64,000 nt of DNA. It comes from Lachnospiraceae bacterium. Its GTDB lineage: Bacteria > Bacillota > Clostridia > Lachnospirales > Lachnospiraceae. Positions 1-8,666 of the stretch are shown here, in pieces. The position numbers were made by a program, and so were the translations under genes. Numbering within the stretch: position 1 is the stretch's first letter; the number at the start of each line of letters is the position of its first letter. The stretch lies in the NCBI GenBank assembly GCA_018056425.1, contig JAGPFR010000003.1, positions 1 to 64,000 on the forward strand, given 5' to 3'. The notes under the pieces were generated by a model. The model had not been told where the DNA came from. It saw only the letters and a program-made list of their open reading frames with translations, and made no database searches.

Positions 1-345
1 TTCTTTCTTATAAGAAAGAGTCCGGATGACCGCAAGCATTCCCTGGGGTGATTTCTGGCTCGAGATCTTCTCAAAGACGTGGTCCGATACCTTGATGACC
101 GCATCGCCCGGAAGAGATGCCGATAGAGATTTGAACCTTTCCCAAAGACTGCCTTTTGCCGACTCAAGTTCTTCGAGACAGCTTTCCGATATGAAAATCT
201 CCCGGACCATATCACCGGGAGATTCGATCACAAGCTTGGTCCCCTCCGCTATGAATACTCCGTCCTCTTTTCTGGCGGATGCTTTCTGCGAATACAGGGC
301 TGTTCGTTTTATTTTTTCATTGGATGTTGATGAAATAAATTGCAT
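1..345 (-). CDS. SpoU/TrmH-family 23S rRNA 2'-O-ribose methyltransferase, partial
   Basis: The first 115 codons are visible; the C-terminal catalytic SPOUT domain lies beyond the left edge. The start is the ATG at 345-343, one base after the proC stop, so it is probably co-transcribed with proC. The visible part reads as the N-terminal RNA 2'-O-ribose methyltransferase substrate-binding domain: an early K-x-x-x-A-L-Y-S region, the hallmark F-I-A-E-G-T-K-L-V segment near residue 30, then VSDHVFEKIS and PQGMLAV near residue 105. In this family the domain grips rRNA before SAM-dependent ribose methylation. The exact family member (RlmB or YsgA type) cannot be told from this half. Confidence 0.85.
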   Translation of the reverse strand, partial: MQFISSTSNEKIKRTALYSQKASARKEDGVFIAEGTKLVIESPGDMVREIFISESCLEELESAKGSLWERFKSLSASLPGDAVIKVSDHVFEKISSQKSPQGMLAVIRTLSYKKE

Positions 346-346
346 A

Positions 347-1144
347 TTAAAGTTTCGAAGATTTCTCACACGCTGCTACAACCGCATCGATGACCGCACC
401 TCTGAATCCCTTTTCCTCAAGAGTCTTAACACCCTCGATGGTGGTTCCGCCGGGTGATGAGACCATGTCCTTAAGGTCCCCGGGATGACGGCCTGTCTCA
501 AGCATGAGCTTTGCGCTGCCCATAACGGTCTGAGCCGCAAACATGTAAGCCTGGCTTCTCGGCATTCCGCACTGTACTGCGCCGTCCGCAAGAGCCTCCA
601 TAAACATAAATACGAAAGCGGGTGATGATCCGCTGAGTGCGCATACCGCATCCATAAGTCTCTCGGGAACGATCGATGCCTTACCGAATGATCTCATGAT
701 CTTAAGAGCAAGCTCCGCCTCATCATCGGATACATTGGCATTGGGGCTGATCGCGGTGCATCCCTCTCCTACAAGTGCGGGAGTGTTGGGCATGGTGCGG
801 ATGATCTTGGCCTTATTCGATCCGAAGCACTTCTCGATAAAGTCAATGGACTTACCCGCCATGATGCTGATAATAAGTGTCTGCTCGGGAGTGGATACTG
901 CGATCTCTTTGATAACTTCCTGAGCAAAGATGGGCTTAACGGCAAGAACGAGGATATCAACCTTCTTGGAAAGCTCGACATTGTCCTTGCAGATATTTAT
1001 CTGATATTTGTCCTTAACGGTCTGTGCCATTTCGGAAGACTTGTCGCTTCCGTAAATATCGGTGGCTGCGAAAAGTCCGCTCTTAACGATGCCGCCGATG
1101 ATGGCTCCTCCCATATTTCCGAGTCCGATAAAACCGATCTTCAT
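347..1144 (-). CDS. proC: Pyrroline-5-carboxylate reductase ProC
   Basis: Catalyses the last step of proline synthesis, NAD(P)H-dependent reduction of pyrroline-5-carboxylate, in the cytoplasm. The protein is 265 aa from the ATG at 1144, chosen because a good AGGGAGG site sits 6 bases before it; an upstream in-frame start would add 14 residues with no homology. The Rossmann motif G-F-I-G-L-G-N-M-G-G is at the extreme N-terminus. MPNTP and the C-terminal SSPGGTT-x-x-G-x-x-x-L-E signature are both present, so the enzyme looks complete. It is followed after one base by the partial rRNA methylase gene. Confidence 0.97.
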   Translation of the reverse strand: MKIGFIGLGNMGGAIIGGIVKSGLFAATDIYGSDKSSEMAQTVKDKYQINICKDNVELSKKVDILVLAVKPIFAQEVIKEIAVSTPEQTLIISIMAGKSIDFIEKCFGSNKAKIIRTMPNTPALVGEGCTAISPNANVSDDEAELALKIMRSFGKASIVPERLMDAVCALSGSSPAFVFMFMEALADGAVQCGMPRSQAYMFAAQTVMGSAKLMLETGRHPGDLKDMVSSPGGTTIEGVKTLEEKGFRGAVIDAVVAACEKSSKL

Positions 1145-1267
1145 ATCTGATTCCTCCCTGTGATGCGGGGACTTTACTGCCATCATTTACCGTTCCCCGC
1201 TTTAAGTGGCAGATGATTAAAAAAGATGACAGGAGAAACGTCCCCCTGTCACCAGTAAAAATCCGGA
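1145..1267. other. pfkA-proC intergenic region with nested inverted repeats
   Basis: No gene is seen in these 123 bases. Besides the palindromic terminator at 1215-1253 there are two overlapping inverted repeats: GCGGGGA near 1166 with TCCCCGC near 1194, and CTGCCA near 1178 with TGGCAG near 1207. They are mutually exclusive and lie just upstream of the proC ribosome binding site, so they could shape the proC leader. No known riboswitch is recognised. Confidence 0.4.
1215..1253 (-). terminator. Palindromic repeat copy acting as pfkA terminator
   Basis: On the minus strand, TGACAGG and CCTGTCA (1227-1251) form a perfect 7-bp stem around a loop holding the GGGACGTTTC core. A T-rich run (TCTTTTTTAA) follows at once, giving a Rho-independent terminator 15 bases after pfkA. 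The core is shared with the other dispersed palindromes of this window. Confidence 0.75.
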
Positions 1268-2236
1268 TTAAAGAAGTCTTGATACTTCGTATTCGTATTC
1301 GTCGATGCTCTTGGTCATTGCAAGACCTTCCTCGATGTCTACGTCCATGAACTTACCGTCTCTGTATCCGACTACTCTGTTGGTCTTGCCGGCGATAAGA
1401 ATATCAACGGCTCTCGCACCCATGATGGATGCATAATATCTGTCCTTCGCAGTGGGTGATCCGCCTCTTTGCATGTATCCGAGGATGGTGGCTCTGGTCT
1501 CGATTCCGGTAGCGGCTTCGATACGTCTTGCCATTGATGCAGAATGTCCGATTCCCTCTGCGTTGATGATAAGGTGGTGGCTCTTACCCTTCTTACGGCT
1601 GAGGATGATGTTGTTGATTATCTTCTGCTCGTCGAAGTCATATTTCTCGGGAAGGAGGATGTCCTCCGCACCGTTTGCAATTCCGCACCAGAGTGCAATG
1701 AATCCGGCATTACGTCCCATAACCTCGATGATCGAGCATCTCTCGTGTGATGAGGAAGTATCCTTAACCTTATCGATAGCCTGCATAGCGGTATTGACTG
1801 CGGTATCAAATCCTATGGTGTAATCGGTGCAGGAGATATCAAGGTCGATGGTTCCGGGAAGACCGATTGTGTTGATTCCGAGTCTTGAAAGAGCCTGAGC
1901 TCCTCTGTAGGAACCGTCTCCTCCGATAACTACCATTCCGTCGATTCCGTGCTTACGACAGATATCCGCGCCCATCTGCTGTCCCTCATGAGTCTTAAAC
2001 TCGAGACATCTTGCGGTTCCGAGAATGGTTCCGCCCTTCTGGATGATATCGGAAACATCATGAGAATGCATATCAAAGATATCTTCATTGAGAAGACCCT
2101 GATATCCTCTTCTGATTCCCTTTACTTTAAGTCCCCTGGCAAGAGCAACACGGACAACGCTTCTGATTGCTGCGTTCATTCCGGGTGCGTCACCGCCGCT
2201 TGTAAGTACGCCGATTGTTTTTACTTCCTTAGCCAT
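1268..2236 (-). CDS. pfkA: ATP-dependent 6-phosphofructokinase
   Basis: Glycolytic enzyme that phosphorylates fructose 6-phosphate to fructose 1,6-bisphosphate. At 322 aa it has the normal bacterial PfkA length. The N-terminal LTSGGDAPGMN motif is present. GGDG at residues 105-108 (Gly rather than Asp at the last position) points to ATP rather than pyrophosphate as donor. The catalytic loop reads TIDLDI (129-134), where most PfkA proteins have TIDNDI; the two Asp residues are kept. IEVMGRNAGFIAL and GYMQRGGSPTA also match the family. A GGAGG site precedes the ATG, and a promoter is visible at 2287-2315, so it is probably transcribed alone from there. Confidence 0.97.
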   Translation of the reverse strand: MAKEVKTIGVLTSGGDAPGMNAAIRSVVRVALARGLKVKGIRRGYQGLLNEDIFDMHSHDVSDIIQKGGTILGTARCLEFKTHEGQQMGADICRKHGIDGMVVIGGDGSYRGAQALSRLGINTIGLPGTIDLDISCTDYTIGFDTAVNTAMQAIDKVKDTSSSHERCSIIEVMGRNAGFIALWCGIANGAEDILLPEKYDFDEQKIINNIILSRKKGKSHHLIINAEGIGHSASMARRIEAATGIETRATILGYMQRGGSPTAKDRYYASIMGARAVDILIAGKTNRVVGYRDGKFMDVDIEEGLAMTKSIDEYEYEVSRLL

Positions 2237-2286
2237 ATATGCCTCCGGGTAATTGCAATAACCCCACTAATTTTTTCCAATCAAAT

Positions 2287-2315
2287 ATTTTAAATAGTTT
2301 TTTGCTCTAAATCAA
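2287..2315 (-). promoter_or_regulatory. Probable sigma-A promoter of pfkA
   Basis: On the minus strand TTGATT (2315-2310) and TAAAAT (2292-2287) are separated by 17 bases. The two hexamers and the spacing are identical to those upstream of pseB. The -10 box is about 50 bases before the pfkA start. Confidence 0.6.
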
Positions 2316-2336
2316 TGAAAAAATAGCAAAAATTAC

Positions 2337-3332
2337 TCAATGCTCATCAAGATCGGTAAGAAGTTTTTCCCTGAGCTGCTCTACGCTGAGCCACTCGGTA
2401 TTGGTTCCCGATGAGTACTCAAACTCGGGAGCAACCAGCTTTCCGCCGGGAACGATATCCCTGTCCCTCCACCAGTTGTAGTGAGGATAGATAATGTAGT
2501 GCTTCTCGTACTCATAGGTGTGAAGCGAATCTTCCCTGGTGATCATGATCTCGTGAAGCTTCTCGCCCTCACGGATACCGACTTCTTTTTTCACGCATCC
2601 GGGAAGCATTGCCTCTGCAAGATCGGTGATCTTGAAGCTGGGGATCTTGGAGATGAATGTCTCTCCGCCCGAAGATTCTTCAAGAGCTTTGATAACGAGC
2701 TCAACACCCTGCTCAAGGCTGATCCAGAATCTGGTCATACGGAAATCGGTGATGGGAAGTTCCTTGCCGCCTTCTTTGATAATGTTTTCAAAGAAAGGAA
2801 TTACGGATCCGCGGCTTCCCGCTACATTACCGTAACGAACTACCGAAAACCTGGTTCCGTTTTCTCCGCCGTAAGCATTAGCCGCACAGAAGAGCTTATC
2901 GGATACGAGCTTGGTTCCGCCGTAGAGGTTGATGGGATTTACCGCCTTGTCTGTGGAAAGAGCAACAACCTTCTCAACACCTGCTTCAAGCGATGCATTG
3001 ATGACATTCATCGCACCGTTGATATTGGTGAGGATTGCTTCGTTGGGGTTGTACTCGCACGCGGGAACCTGCTTGAGAGCGGCTGCGTGAATTACGTAAT
3101 CAACACCCTTCATGGCCATGCGGAGTCTTCCGGCATCCCTTACGTCTCCGATGAAGAATCTGAGAACATCGGAATGCTCCCTGTATCTGTTCTGCATGTT
3201 GAACTGCTTGAACTCGTCACGGCTGTATATGATAAGTTTCTTAGGCTTATAGTGAGCCAGAACATAATCAACGAAATGATGTCCGAAAGAACCTGTTCCT
3301 CCGGTTATAAGGATTGTCTTGTTATTGAGCAT
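2337..3332 (-). CDS. pseB: UDP-N-acetylglucosamine 4,6-dehydratase (inverting), PseB-like
   Basis: SDR-superfamily dehydratase/epimerase of the PseB/FlaA1 group, which starts pseudaminic acid or related 4-keto-6-deoxy sugar synthesis from UDP-GlcNAc. The protein is 331 aa. The nucleotide motif ITGGTGSFG is at residues 8-16, and the SDR active-site pair appears as NLYGGTK inside STDKAVNPINLYGGTK. HAAALKQVPACEYNP and RYGNVAGSRGSVIPFF are typical of PseB. An AGGAGG site precedes the ATG. None of the later pse genes is in the window, so whether it feeds flagellin glycosylation or the surface polysaccharide encoded nearby is open. Confidence 0.88.
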   Translation of the reverse strand: MLNNKTILITGGTGSFGHHFVDYVLAHYKPKKLIIYSRDEFKQFNMQNRYREHSDVLRFFIGDVRDAGRLRMAMKGVDYVIHAAALKQVPACEYNPNEAILTNINGAMNVINASLEAGVEKVVALSTDKAVNPINLYGGTKLVSDKLFCAANAYGGENGTRFSVVRYGNVAGSRGSVIPFFENIIKEGGKELPITDFRMTRFWISLEQGVELVIKALEESSGGETFISKIPSFKITDLAEAMLPGCVKKEVGIREGEKLHEIMITREDSLHTYEYEKHYIIYPHYNWWRDRDIVPGGKLVAPEFEYSSGTNTEWLSVEQLREKLLTDLDEH

Positions 3333-3359
3333 AAAAATTCCTCCTGAACGTACCGTATT

Positions 3360-3388
3360 ATTTTATCATACGCCCGCCGTCTAATCAA
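3360..3388 (-). promoter_or_regulatory. Probable sigma-A promoter of pseB
   Basis: Minus-strand TTGATT (3388-3383), 17-base spacer, TAAAAT (3365-3360). The start codon is 28 bases beyond the -10 box with AGGAGG in between. Confidence 0.65.
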
Positions 3389-3412
3389 AGTAAATTAATC
3401 GTTTAAGTAGGC

Positions 3413-6400
3413 TTATTTTACGGCAACATTGTCCCTTCCGAACATGACATAAAGACTGCTCAGAAGGTCATCCGAAATATTAACGCCCGTCGCCAGGACT
3501 TTCAGCTGCTTTTCAGCCTGCGTAAATACAACGCATTTTTCCTCTCCGGGATAGATTTTAAGCGCTTCTTCGAGAAGCTCGAGACCTCCCTCGTACGCCT
3601 TCCTGTCGGAAAACCTTACGAAAAGTCCGTGTGCGGGGATGGAGCCCTCAGAAGCCTTCGGGCGCACGGGCATTCCCACATTCTGACCGCTTCTTCTCCC
3701 GAAGCCCCTGAAATCCGGAGAAGAGGCATCTTCAAAGGTCACCACATCCATCGCAATGACCTTCGCACCTCTGTCATCGGTATCATCATATCTGCCTCTT
3801 ACGAAAAGCTTCTCATCCTCACGGATAAAAGAACCCGCCTTCTCATAAGTCTTGGGAAATGCGACAGCATCTATCTCACCCGTCAGATCCTCGAGTCTGA
3901 AAGTTGCCATCAGATCCCCGTTTTTCGTGGTTCTCTGAGTGACGTTTCGGGCTATTCCACAAACGGTCACGTAGTCGCCGTTTTTGATGTTCTTTTCACC
4001 TTCATCATCACCGGTACTTTCCTCATCTTCCGTTGAAACAAGATCCGATGAATCTGCGGTGACATATTTTTTGATAAGAGGAAGCCAGTCATCAAGCGGA
4101 TGACCGCTGACATAAATCCCGAGAACCTCCTTTTCAAGAGCGAGCTTTGTCTCCGAATCGTAATCGGGAACATCGGGAAGACTGCCCATTCCGGGGCCTT
4201 CGTTTTCATCCTCATGAATCTGACCGGCATCTGCAGCGGGAAGATCGAAAAGTGACATCTGGCCTTCGATCTGTCCTCTTTTCGAATCGATGAAAGATTC
4301 CATGATCCTTTCAAAAGTCTCAAGGCACTGCTTTCTGTTGGGTGCGATCTCGGAAAGAGCGCCCGAGCGGATAAACGCATCCACTGCTCTTGTTCCTACC
4401 TGCGACCCCGAAACCCTCTTCAGGAAATCCATGTAATTCTTAAAGCGTCCGTCCCTTTCCCTGAAGCCTTCAATTGCGGCAACCACGGGATAGCCGATTC
4501 CTTTTATCGCACTTAACGGATACCTGATGCAATCCCCTTCGGGGCAAAAGAGTGCGCCGCTTCTGTTAATGTCGGGCGGAAGAATCTTAATCCCGAGTGC
4601 CCTAGCTGCAGAAATATATCCCGAAAGCTTTCCCGGATTTCCGATCTCGGAATTCATTAAAGATGCCATGAATTCAAGAGGATAATGATATTTAAGATAA
4701 GCCGTCTCGTATGCAAGATACGCATAGCATACAGCATGCGCCTTGTTGAAACCGTAGCTTGCAAATTCCATAAGCGCGGCGTAGATCTTCTCCGCAACTT
4801 CTTTCCTAATACCGTTTGCTATGCAGCCGGGAACGGGCTTGGGGAGCTTATCTTCGGGCGTTCCCTTTGCTCTTGCCTCTTCTATCTCACGGGCATTTCC
4901 GTTTATGAAAATATCGCGCTCATATTCCATGAGAGAAGCTTTTTTCTTGCTCATGGCTGCGCGCACGATATCACTCCTGCCCATTGAATAACCGGCAAGA
5001 GCTCTTACTATCTGCATTACCTGTTCCTGATAAACGATGCATCCGTAAGTGGATGACAGGATTGGTTCAAGCTCGGGGCACAGATATCTGATGGACGATC
5101 TGTCCTCCTTACCCCTGATATAATCATCGATTGACTTCATGGGACCGGGCCTGAACAGTGCTATACCCGCGATGACATCGTCGAGGTTTTCAGGTTTAAG
5201 AGACCTCATGAACATGCGCATTCCGCGTGATTCAAGCTGGAATACGCCGTCGGTATTTCCTTCCCAGAGAGATTCGAAAACCTTCCTGTCATCAAAATCC
5301 ATCTTCGAAAAATCGATCGTTTTGCCGGATCTTTCCTTAACCGCTTTTAATGTATCTTCGATGACTTTAAGATTTCTCAGTCCGAGGAAATCCATCTTAA
5401 GGAGTCCGAGCTTTTCAAGCGGCTCCTTGGTATATTGCGACTGGATATTGTCTTCCGTTCCGAGTGAAAGCGGAACAAAATTATCGGCTTCATCGGCACA
5501 TATTACGACCGCTGCCGCATGTGTGGAAGAATGCCTGGGAAGTCCCTCAAGTTTTCTTGCCATGTCGATGACTTTTCTGACATCCGGGTCATTTTCGTAC
5601 TCTGCTTTTAACTCCTTAACTTCTTCGAGTGATTCATCGAGCGTCACACCGAGTTCCCTCGGGATCATATTCGATATGGCAGAGCCAAAAGAGTACGGAA
5701 GATCCATCACTCTCGCAACATCCCTTACAACGCCTCTTGCGGCAAGGGTTCCGAAAGTAACTATCTGTACAACGTTTCTTTCACCGTATTTATGCGAGAC
5801 ATATTCAAACATCTCCTGTCTCTTATCAGGCGCAAAATCAACGTCGATATCGGGCATGGATATTCTGTCGGGATTTAAGAATCTCTCAAAGACAAGATCG
5901 TATTTAACAGGATTGATCTCCGTTATCCCGAGGCTGTATGAAACTATGCTGCCCGCCGCGCTTCCTCTTCCGGGACCTACGCTTACATCATGGGTCTTGG
6001 CATAATTAATGAAATCCCATACGATCAGAAAATACGATGAAAAGCCCATGTCGCGGATAACGCCGAGCTCATAATCCAGCTTCTCCGAAAGGCTCCTTCC
6101 GGAAGAATCCTTAAGAGTATAGAGCTTATCCCCATAGCGCCTCTTAAGTCCCTCTTCGCACAGATGCCTTAAGTAGCTTTCATTGTCGAATCCTTCCGGC
6201 ACCTTGTAATCGGGAAGCCTTGTTACTCCGAATTCGATCGTTACGTTACAGCGGTCTGCTATCTTTTGTGTATTTTCAAGTGATTCGGGAGCATATCTGA
6301 AAAGAGAACGCATCTCTTCTTCCGAGCGGACATAGAACTGCCCGGGAACATACCGCATCCTGTCTTCATCCATAAGACGGCTCCCCGTCTGAAGACATAA

Positions 6401-7057
6401 AAGAGCATCATGTGCTTCGGAATCGGAAGCATATGTATAATGACAGTCATTTGTACAGATGAGCGGAATGTTTGCAGCTTTTGAGATCGATAAAAGCTCG
6501 GTATTAACAAGAGTCTGCTCGGGAAGTCCGTGGTCCTGAAGCTCTAAAAAGAAGTATCCGTCTCCGAATATACGCTTATATTCAAGCGCAGCATCAAATG
6601 CCTCTTTGCGGAGACCGTGCGTGATAAGAGATGCGATCTCACCGTTTAAGCATGCGCTCGATGCAATGAGACCTTCATGGTATTTTTCGAGAAGCTCTTT
6701 ATCTACTCTGGGTTTGTAATAGAAACCTTCGGTAAAACCAAGGCTTACGAGTTTTAAAAGATTTTGATATCCCTTATTGTTTTCACATAAAAGGATCAGA
6801 TGATAGTATCTGTCGTCACGGGTGGTCTTATCGAATCTTGAGCCGGGAGATACGTAGACTTCGCATCCGATAATCGGTTTGATCCCCTGCTTTCTGCATT
6901 CATCATAAAAATCGATCACGCCGTACATTACGCCGTGATCGGTTATTGCCGCAGAGTTCATTCCAAGCTCTTTAACCCGTGCCACGTAATCCTTGATACG
7001 GTTGCATCCGTCAAGGAGCGAATACTGGGTATGCGTATGGAGATGAACAAAACTCAT
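3413..7057 (-). CDS. dnaE: DNA polymerase III alpha subunit DnaE
   Basis: Replicative or lesion-tolerant DNA polymerase of the C family, DnaE type; Firmicutes usually also carry PolC, which is not in this window. The protein is 1214 aa. An N-terminal PHP domain opens with VHLHTHTQYSLLDG. The polymerase palm carries the metal-binding PDIDVDF near residue 400. A helix-hairpin-helix region follows (GYPVVAAI area). The C-terminal OB fold (VTVCGIARNVTQRTTKNG) has an insert rich in Asp and Glu just before it. No proofreading exonuclease is present. The gene is last in a run starting at 10564 with three glycan genes and only 37 bases from its upstream neighbour, so it may share their transcript. Confidence 0.96.
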   Translation of the reverse strand: MSFVHLHTHTQYSLLDGCNRIKDYVARVKELGMNSAAITDHGVMYGVIDFYDECRKQGIKPIIGCEVYVSPGSRFDKTTRDDRYYHLILLCENNKGYQNLLKLVSLGFTEGFYYKPRVDKELLEKYHEGLIASSACLNGEIASLITHGLRKEAFDAALEYKRIFGDGYFFLELQDHGLPEQTLVNTELLSISKAANIPLICTNDCHYTYASDSEAHDALLCLQTGSRLMDEDRMRYVPGQFYVRSEEEMRSLFRYAPESLENTQKIADRCNVTIEFGVTRLPDYKVPEGFDNESYLRHLCEEGLKRRYGDKLYTLKDSSGRSLSEKLDYELGVIRDMGFSSYFLIVWDFINYAKTHDVSVGPGRGSAAGSIVSYSLGITEINPVKYDLVFERFLNPDRISMPDIDVDFAPDKRQEMFEYVSHKYGERNVVQIVTFGTLAARGVVRDVARVMDLPYSFGSAISNMIPRELGVTLDESLEEVKELKAEYENDPDVRKVIDMARKLEGLPRHSSTHAAAVVICADEADNFVPLSLGTEDNIQSQYTKEPLEKLGLLKMDFLGLRNLKVIEDTLKAVKERSGKTIDFSKMDFDDRKVFESLWEGNTDGVFQLESRGMRMFMRSLKPENLDDVIAGIALFRPGPMKSIDDYIRGKEDRSSIRYLCPELEPILSSTYGCIVYQEQVMQIVRALAGYSMGRSDIVRAAMSKKKASLMEYERDIFINGNAREIEEARAKGTPEDKLPKPVPGCIANGIRKEVAEKIYAALMEFASYGFNKAHAVCYAYLAYETAYLKYHYPLEFMASLMNSEIGNPGKLSGYISAARALGIKILPPDINRSGALFCPEGDCIRYPLSAIKGIGYPVVAAIEGFRERDGRFKNYMDFLKRVSGSQVGTRAVDAFIRSGALSEIAPNRKQCLETFERIMESFIDSKRGQIEGQMSLFDLPAADAGQIHEDENEGPGMGSLPDVPDYDSETKLALEKEVLGIYVSGHPLDDWLPLIKKYVTADSSDLVSTEDEESTGDDEGEKNIKNGDYVTVCGIARNVTQRTTKNGDLMATFRLEDLTGEIDAVAFPKTYEKAGSFIREDEKLFVRGRYDDTDDRGAKVIAMDVVTFEDASSPDFRGFGRRSGQNVGMPVRPKASEGSIPAHGLFVRFSDRKAYEGGLELLEEALKIYPGEEKCVVFTQAEKQLKVLATGVNISDDLLSSLYVMFGRDNVAVK

Positions 7058-7094
7058 ATGATATCAACCCTGCAGGTTCCGATACTTAATGTGA

Positions 7095-8666
7095 TCAGTA
7101 TCTTGCATATACAACAAGATCATCATCGCGGCCGATCTGTTCATATCCCGCTTCGCGGCACATATCATCAACCCTGCCGCCCGAAGGAACCGCGATATAT
7201 CTGCATCTTAACATGTAGAAATTCTTTTCCGTATAACTGCTTCCGCCGCTTGTATCCATGCAGCAGCTTATTCCGGTTCCGGAAGGAAGTGCGTAGAGCA
7301 TCTGCCACTCGGTGGTGACATATGTACCGTCGACATCATCCCTGAATTCCCAGATGATCGCATTCTTGTAAGACGGAACATCGGAAAGATCAAGTACTAT
7401 GCCTTCCCTGAAAGCATTCTCCCAGTACATGTAGGCAGCTTCAGTCGATGCGGTCTTGGTCGGGATTCCGAAATCGTAATCATTGCCCATGCAATGGAAA
7501 ACGCCGAAATATATAACAACCGCACTCATGACAAGGCCGCAGACAAGTCCCTTCTTCTTATCAAGTATCATTACGAGAACTCCCGCCATGATAAAAGTAA
7601 GAAGGTGCTTGCTTCCCTCGGTAAGCTTGTACATGAGAAGGATCGCCATCAGAAATGCAAAGTCCGCAAAGAGCATGTAAAGACCGGAGATAAACTCCTT
7701 ACTCTTATCCTTCTTCTTAAGATCCATAACCGTCATGATACACTGAAGAACCATCATGATAAGGAAGATCCAGAAGAATATTCCGGGTGCGGAATCGGAT
7801 GTAAATGCAGCCTTCATGAATCCGAAGAAATCCCTGCCCTTGTAGTACAGAGTTCCGAAAAGGTGATGAACTCCCGCTCCGAATCCGTCGGTAAAAAATG
7901 TCGTAATGAAATCCGTATAGAAAAACGGCATCAGGTATTCAGCGCTCAGGAAGTGATTGAGCAGATAATAGATAAATCCCGTAACTCCGAATGTTGCTGC
8001 GGCCAGAACAATGTCAACGATCTTCCGTTCTTTTCTCGCTGTGACGATCATCACAACAAGAGAAAAAACAAGGAACAGGATCAGATAAGGTCTCATGAAC
8101 GTCATGATAACCGCAAGAACTATGGCACCTCCGAGCTCAGATTTCCTGCCGCCTCTCATATATGAGATCATCAGTGCCCAGTAGATGATAAGATGCGAAA
8201 AGCATATTACCTCGGGCATACTCGAATAGATGTATCTTGCATTCAGGAAAAAGGAAAGAAACCATACGGAGATTACCGCGGTCTGTTTTACATTCGGCTT
8301 AACGAGCACTCCGAATGAGATCATCGCAATGACATAAATTATAAGATTATAGATAAATACGGTTTTCTGAGTCCATCCGAATATAGCTCCGAAGATAACC
8401 CAGGGCCAGACAAGAACCGGGCTCCATGCGGCAAAGCTCAGGGAAAGTGCCTTGCTTTCATTGAATCCGTAGAATCCTCTGGGATAACCGTAATCGATTA
8501 TCGACTCTACCTGTTTAAAATAAAACAGTTCATCGTTCCACTGGCTTGTAAGAAGTGATACGGGAGCCGGATTTATGATATTTCTTATGAGTACGCTAAG
8601 AACAGGAAGTAATCCCAAGATCGCAATACATATAAAACCGGAAATTTTTTTATTCTTAGTTTTCAT
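7095..8666 (-). CDS. Polytopic membrane protein, GT-C glycosyltransferase-like
   Basis: A 523-residue protein with roughly ten hydrophobic segments followed by a soluble C-terminal domain of about 120 residues. The first loop contains an acidic pair after helix 1 (WNDELFY), the place where lipid-linked-sugar-dependent GT-C enzymes carry catalytic acids; that similarity is only suggestive. The start is taken as the ATG at 8666, overlapping the upstream GT2 gene by 11 bases, so the two are translationally coupled. A polyprenyl-phosphate-sugar synthase (GtrB-like GT2) directly upstream is the usual partner of a GT-C transferase. Substrate unknown. Confidence 0.7.
   Translation of the reverse strand: MKTKNKKISGFICIAILGLLPVLSVLIRNIINPAPVSLLTSQWNDELFYFKQVESIIDYGYPRGFYGFNESKALSLSFAAWSPVLVWPWVIFGAIFGWTQKTVFIYNLIIYVIAMISFGVLVKPNVKQTAVISVWFLSFFLNARYIYSSMPEVICFSHLIIYWALMISYMRGGRKSELGGAIVLAVIMTFMRPYLILFLVFSLVVMIVTARKERKIVDIVLAAATFGVTGFIYYLLNHFLSAEYLMPFFYTDFITTFFTDGFGAGVHHLFGTLYYKGRDFFGFMKAAFTSDSAPGIFFWIFLIMMVLQCIMTVMDLKKKDKSKEFISGLYMLFADFAFLMAILLMYKLTEGSKHLLTFIMAGVLVMILDKKKGLVCGLVMSAVVIYFGVFHCMGNDYDFGIPTKTASTEAAYMYWENAFREGIVLDLSDVPSYKNAIIWEFRDDVDGTYVTTEWQMLYALPSGTGISCCMDTSGGSSYTEKNFYMLRCRYIAVPSGGRVDDMCREAGYEQIGRDDDLVVYARY

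Noticed and set aside
26-457. Plus-strand reading frame at the left edge
   Set aside because: The minus strand encodes a clear rRNA methylase N-terminus and the proC end over the same bases.
2481-3347. 288-codon plus-strand reading frame
   Set aside because: Antisense to pseB, which is complete.
5139-6005. 288-codon plus-strand reading frame
   Set aside because: Antisense to the dnaE palm domain; no start signal and no recognisable protein.
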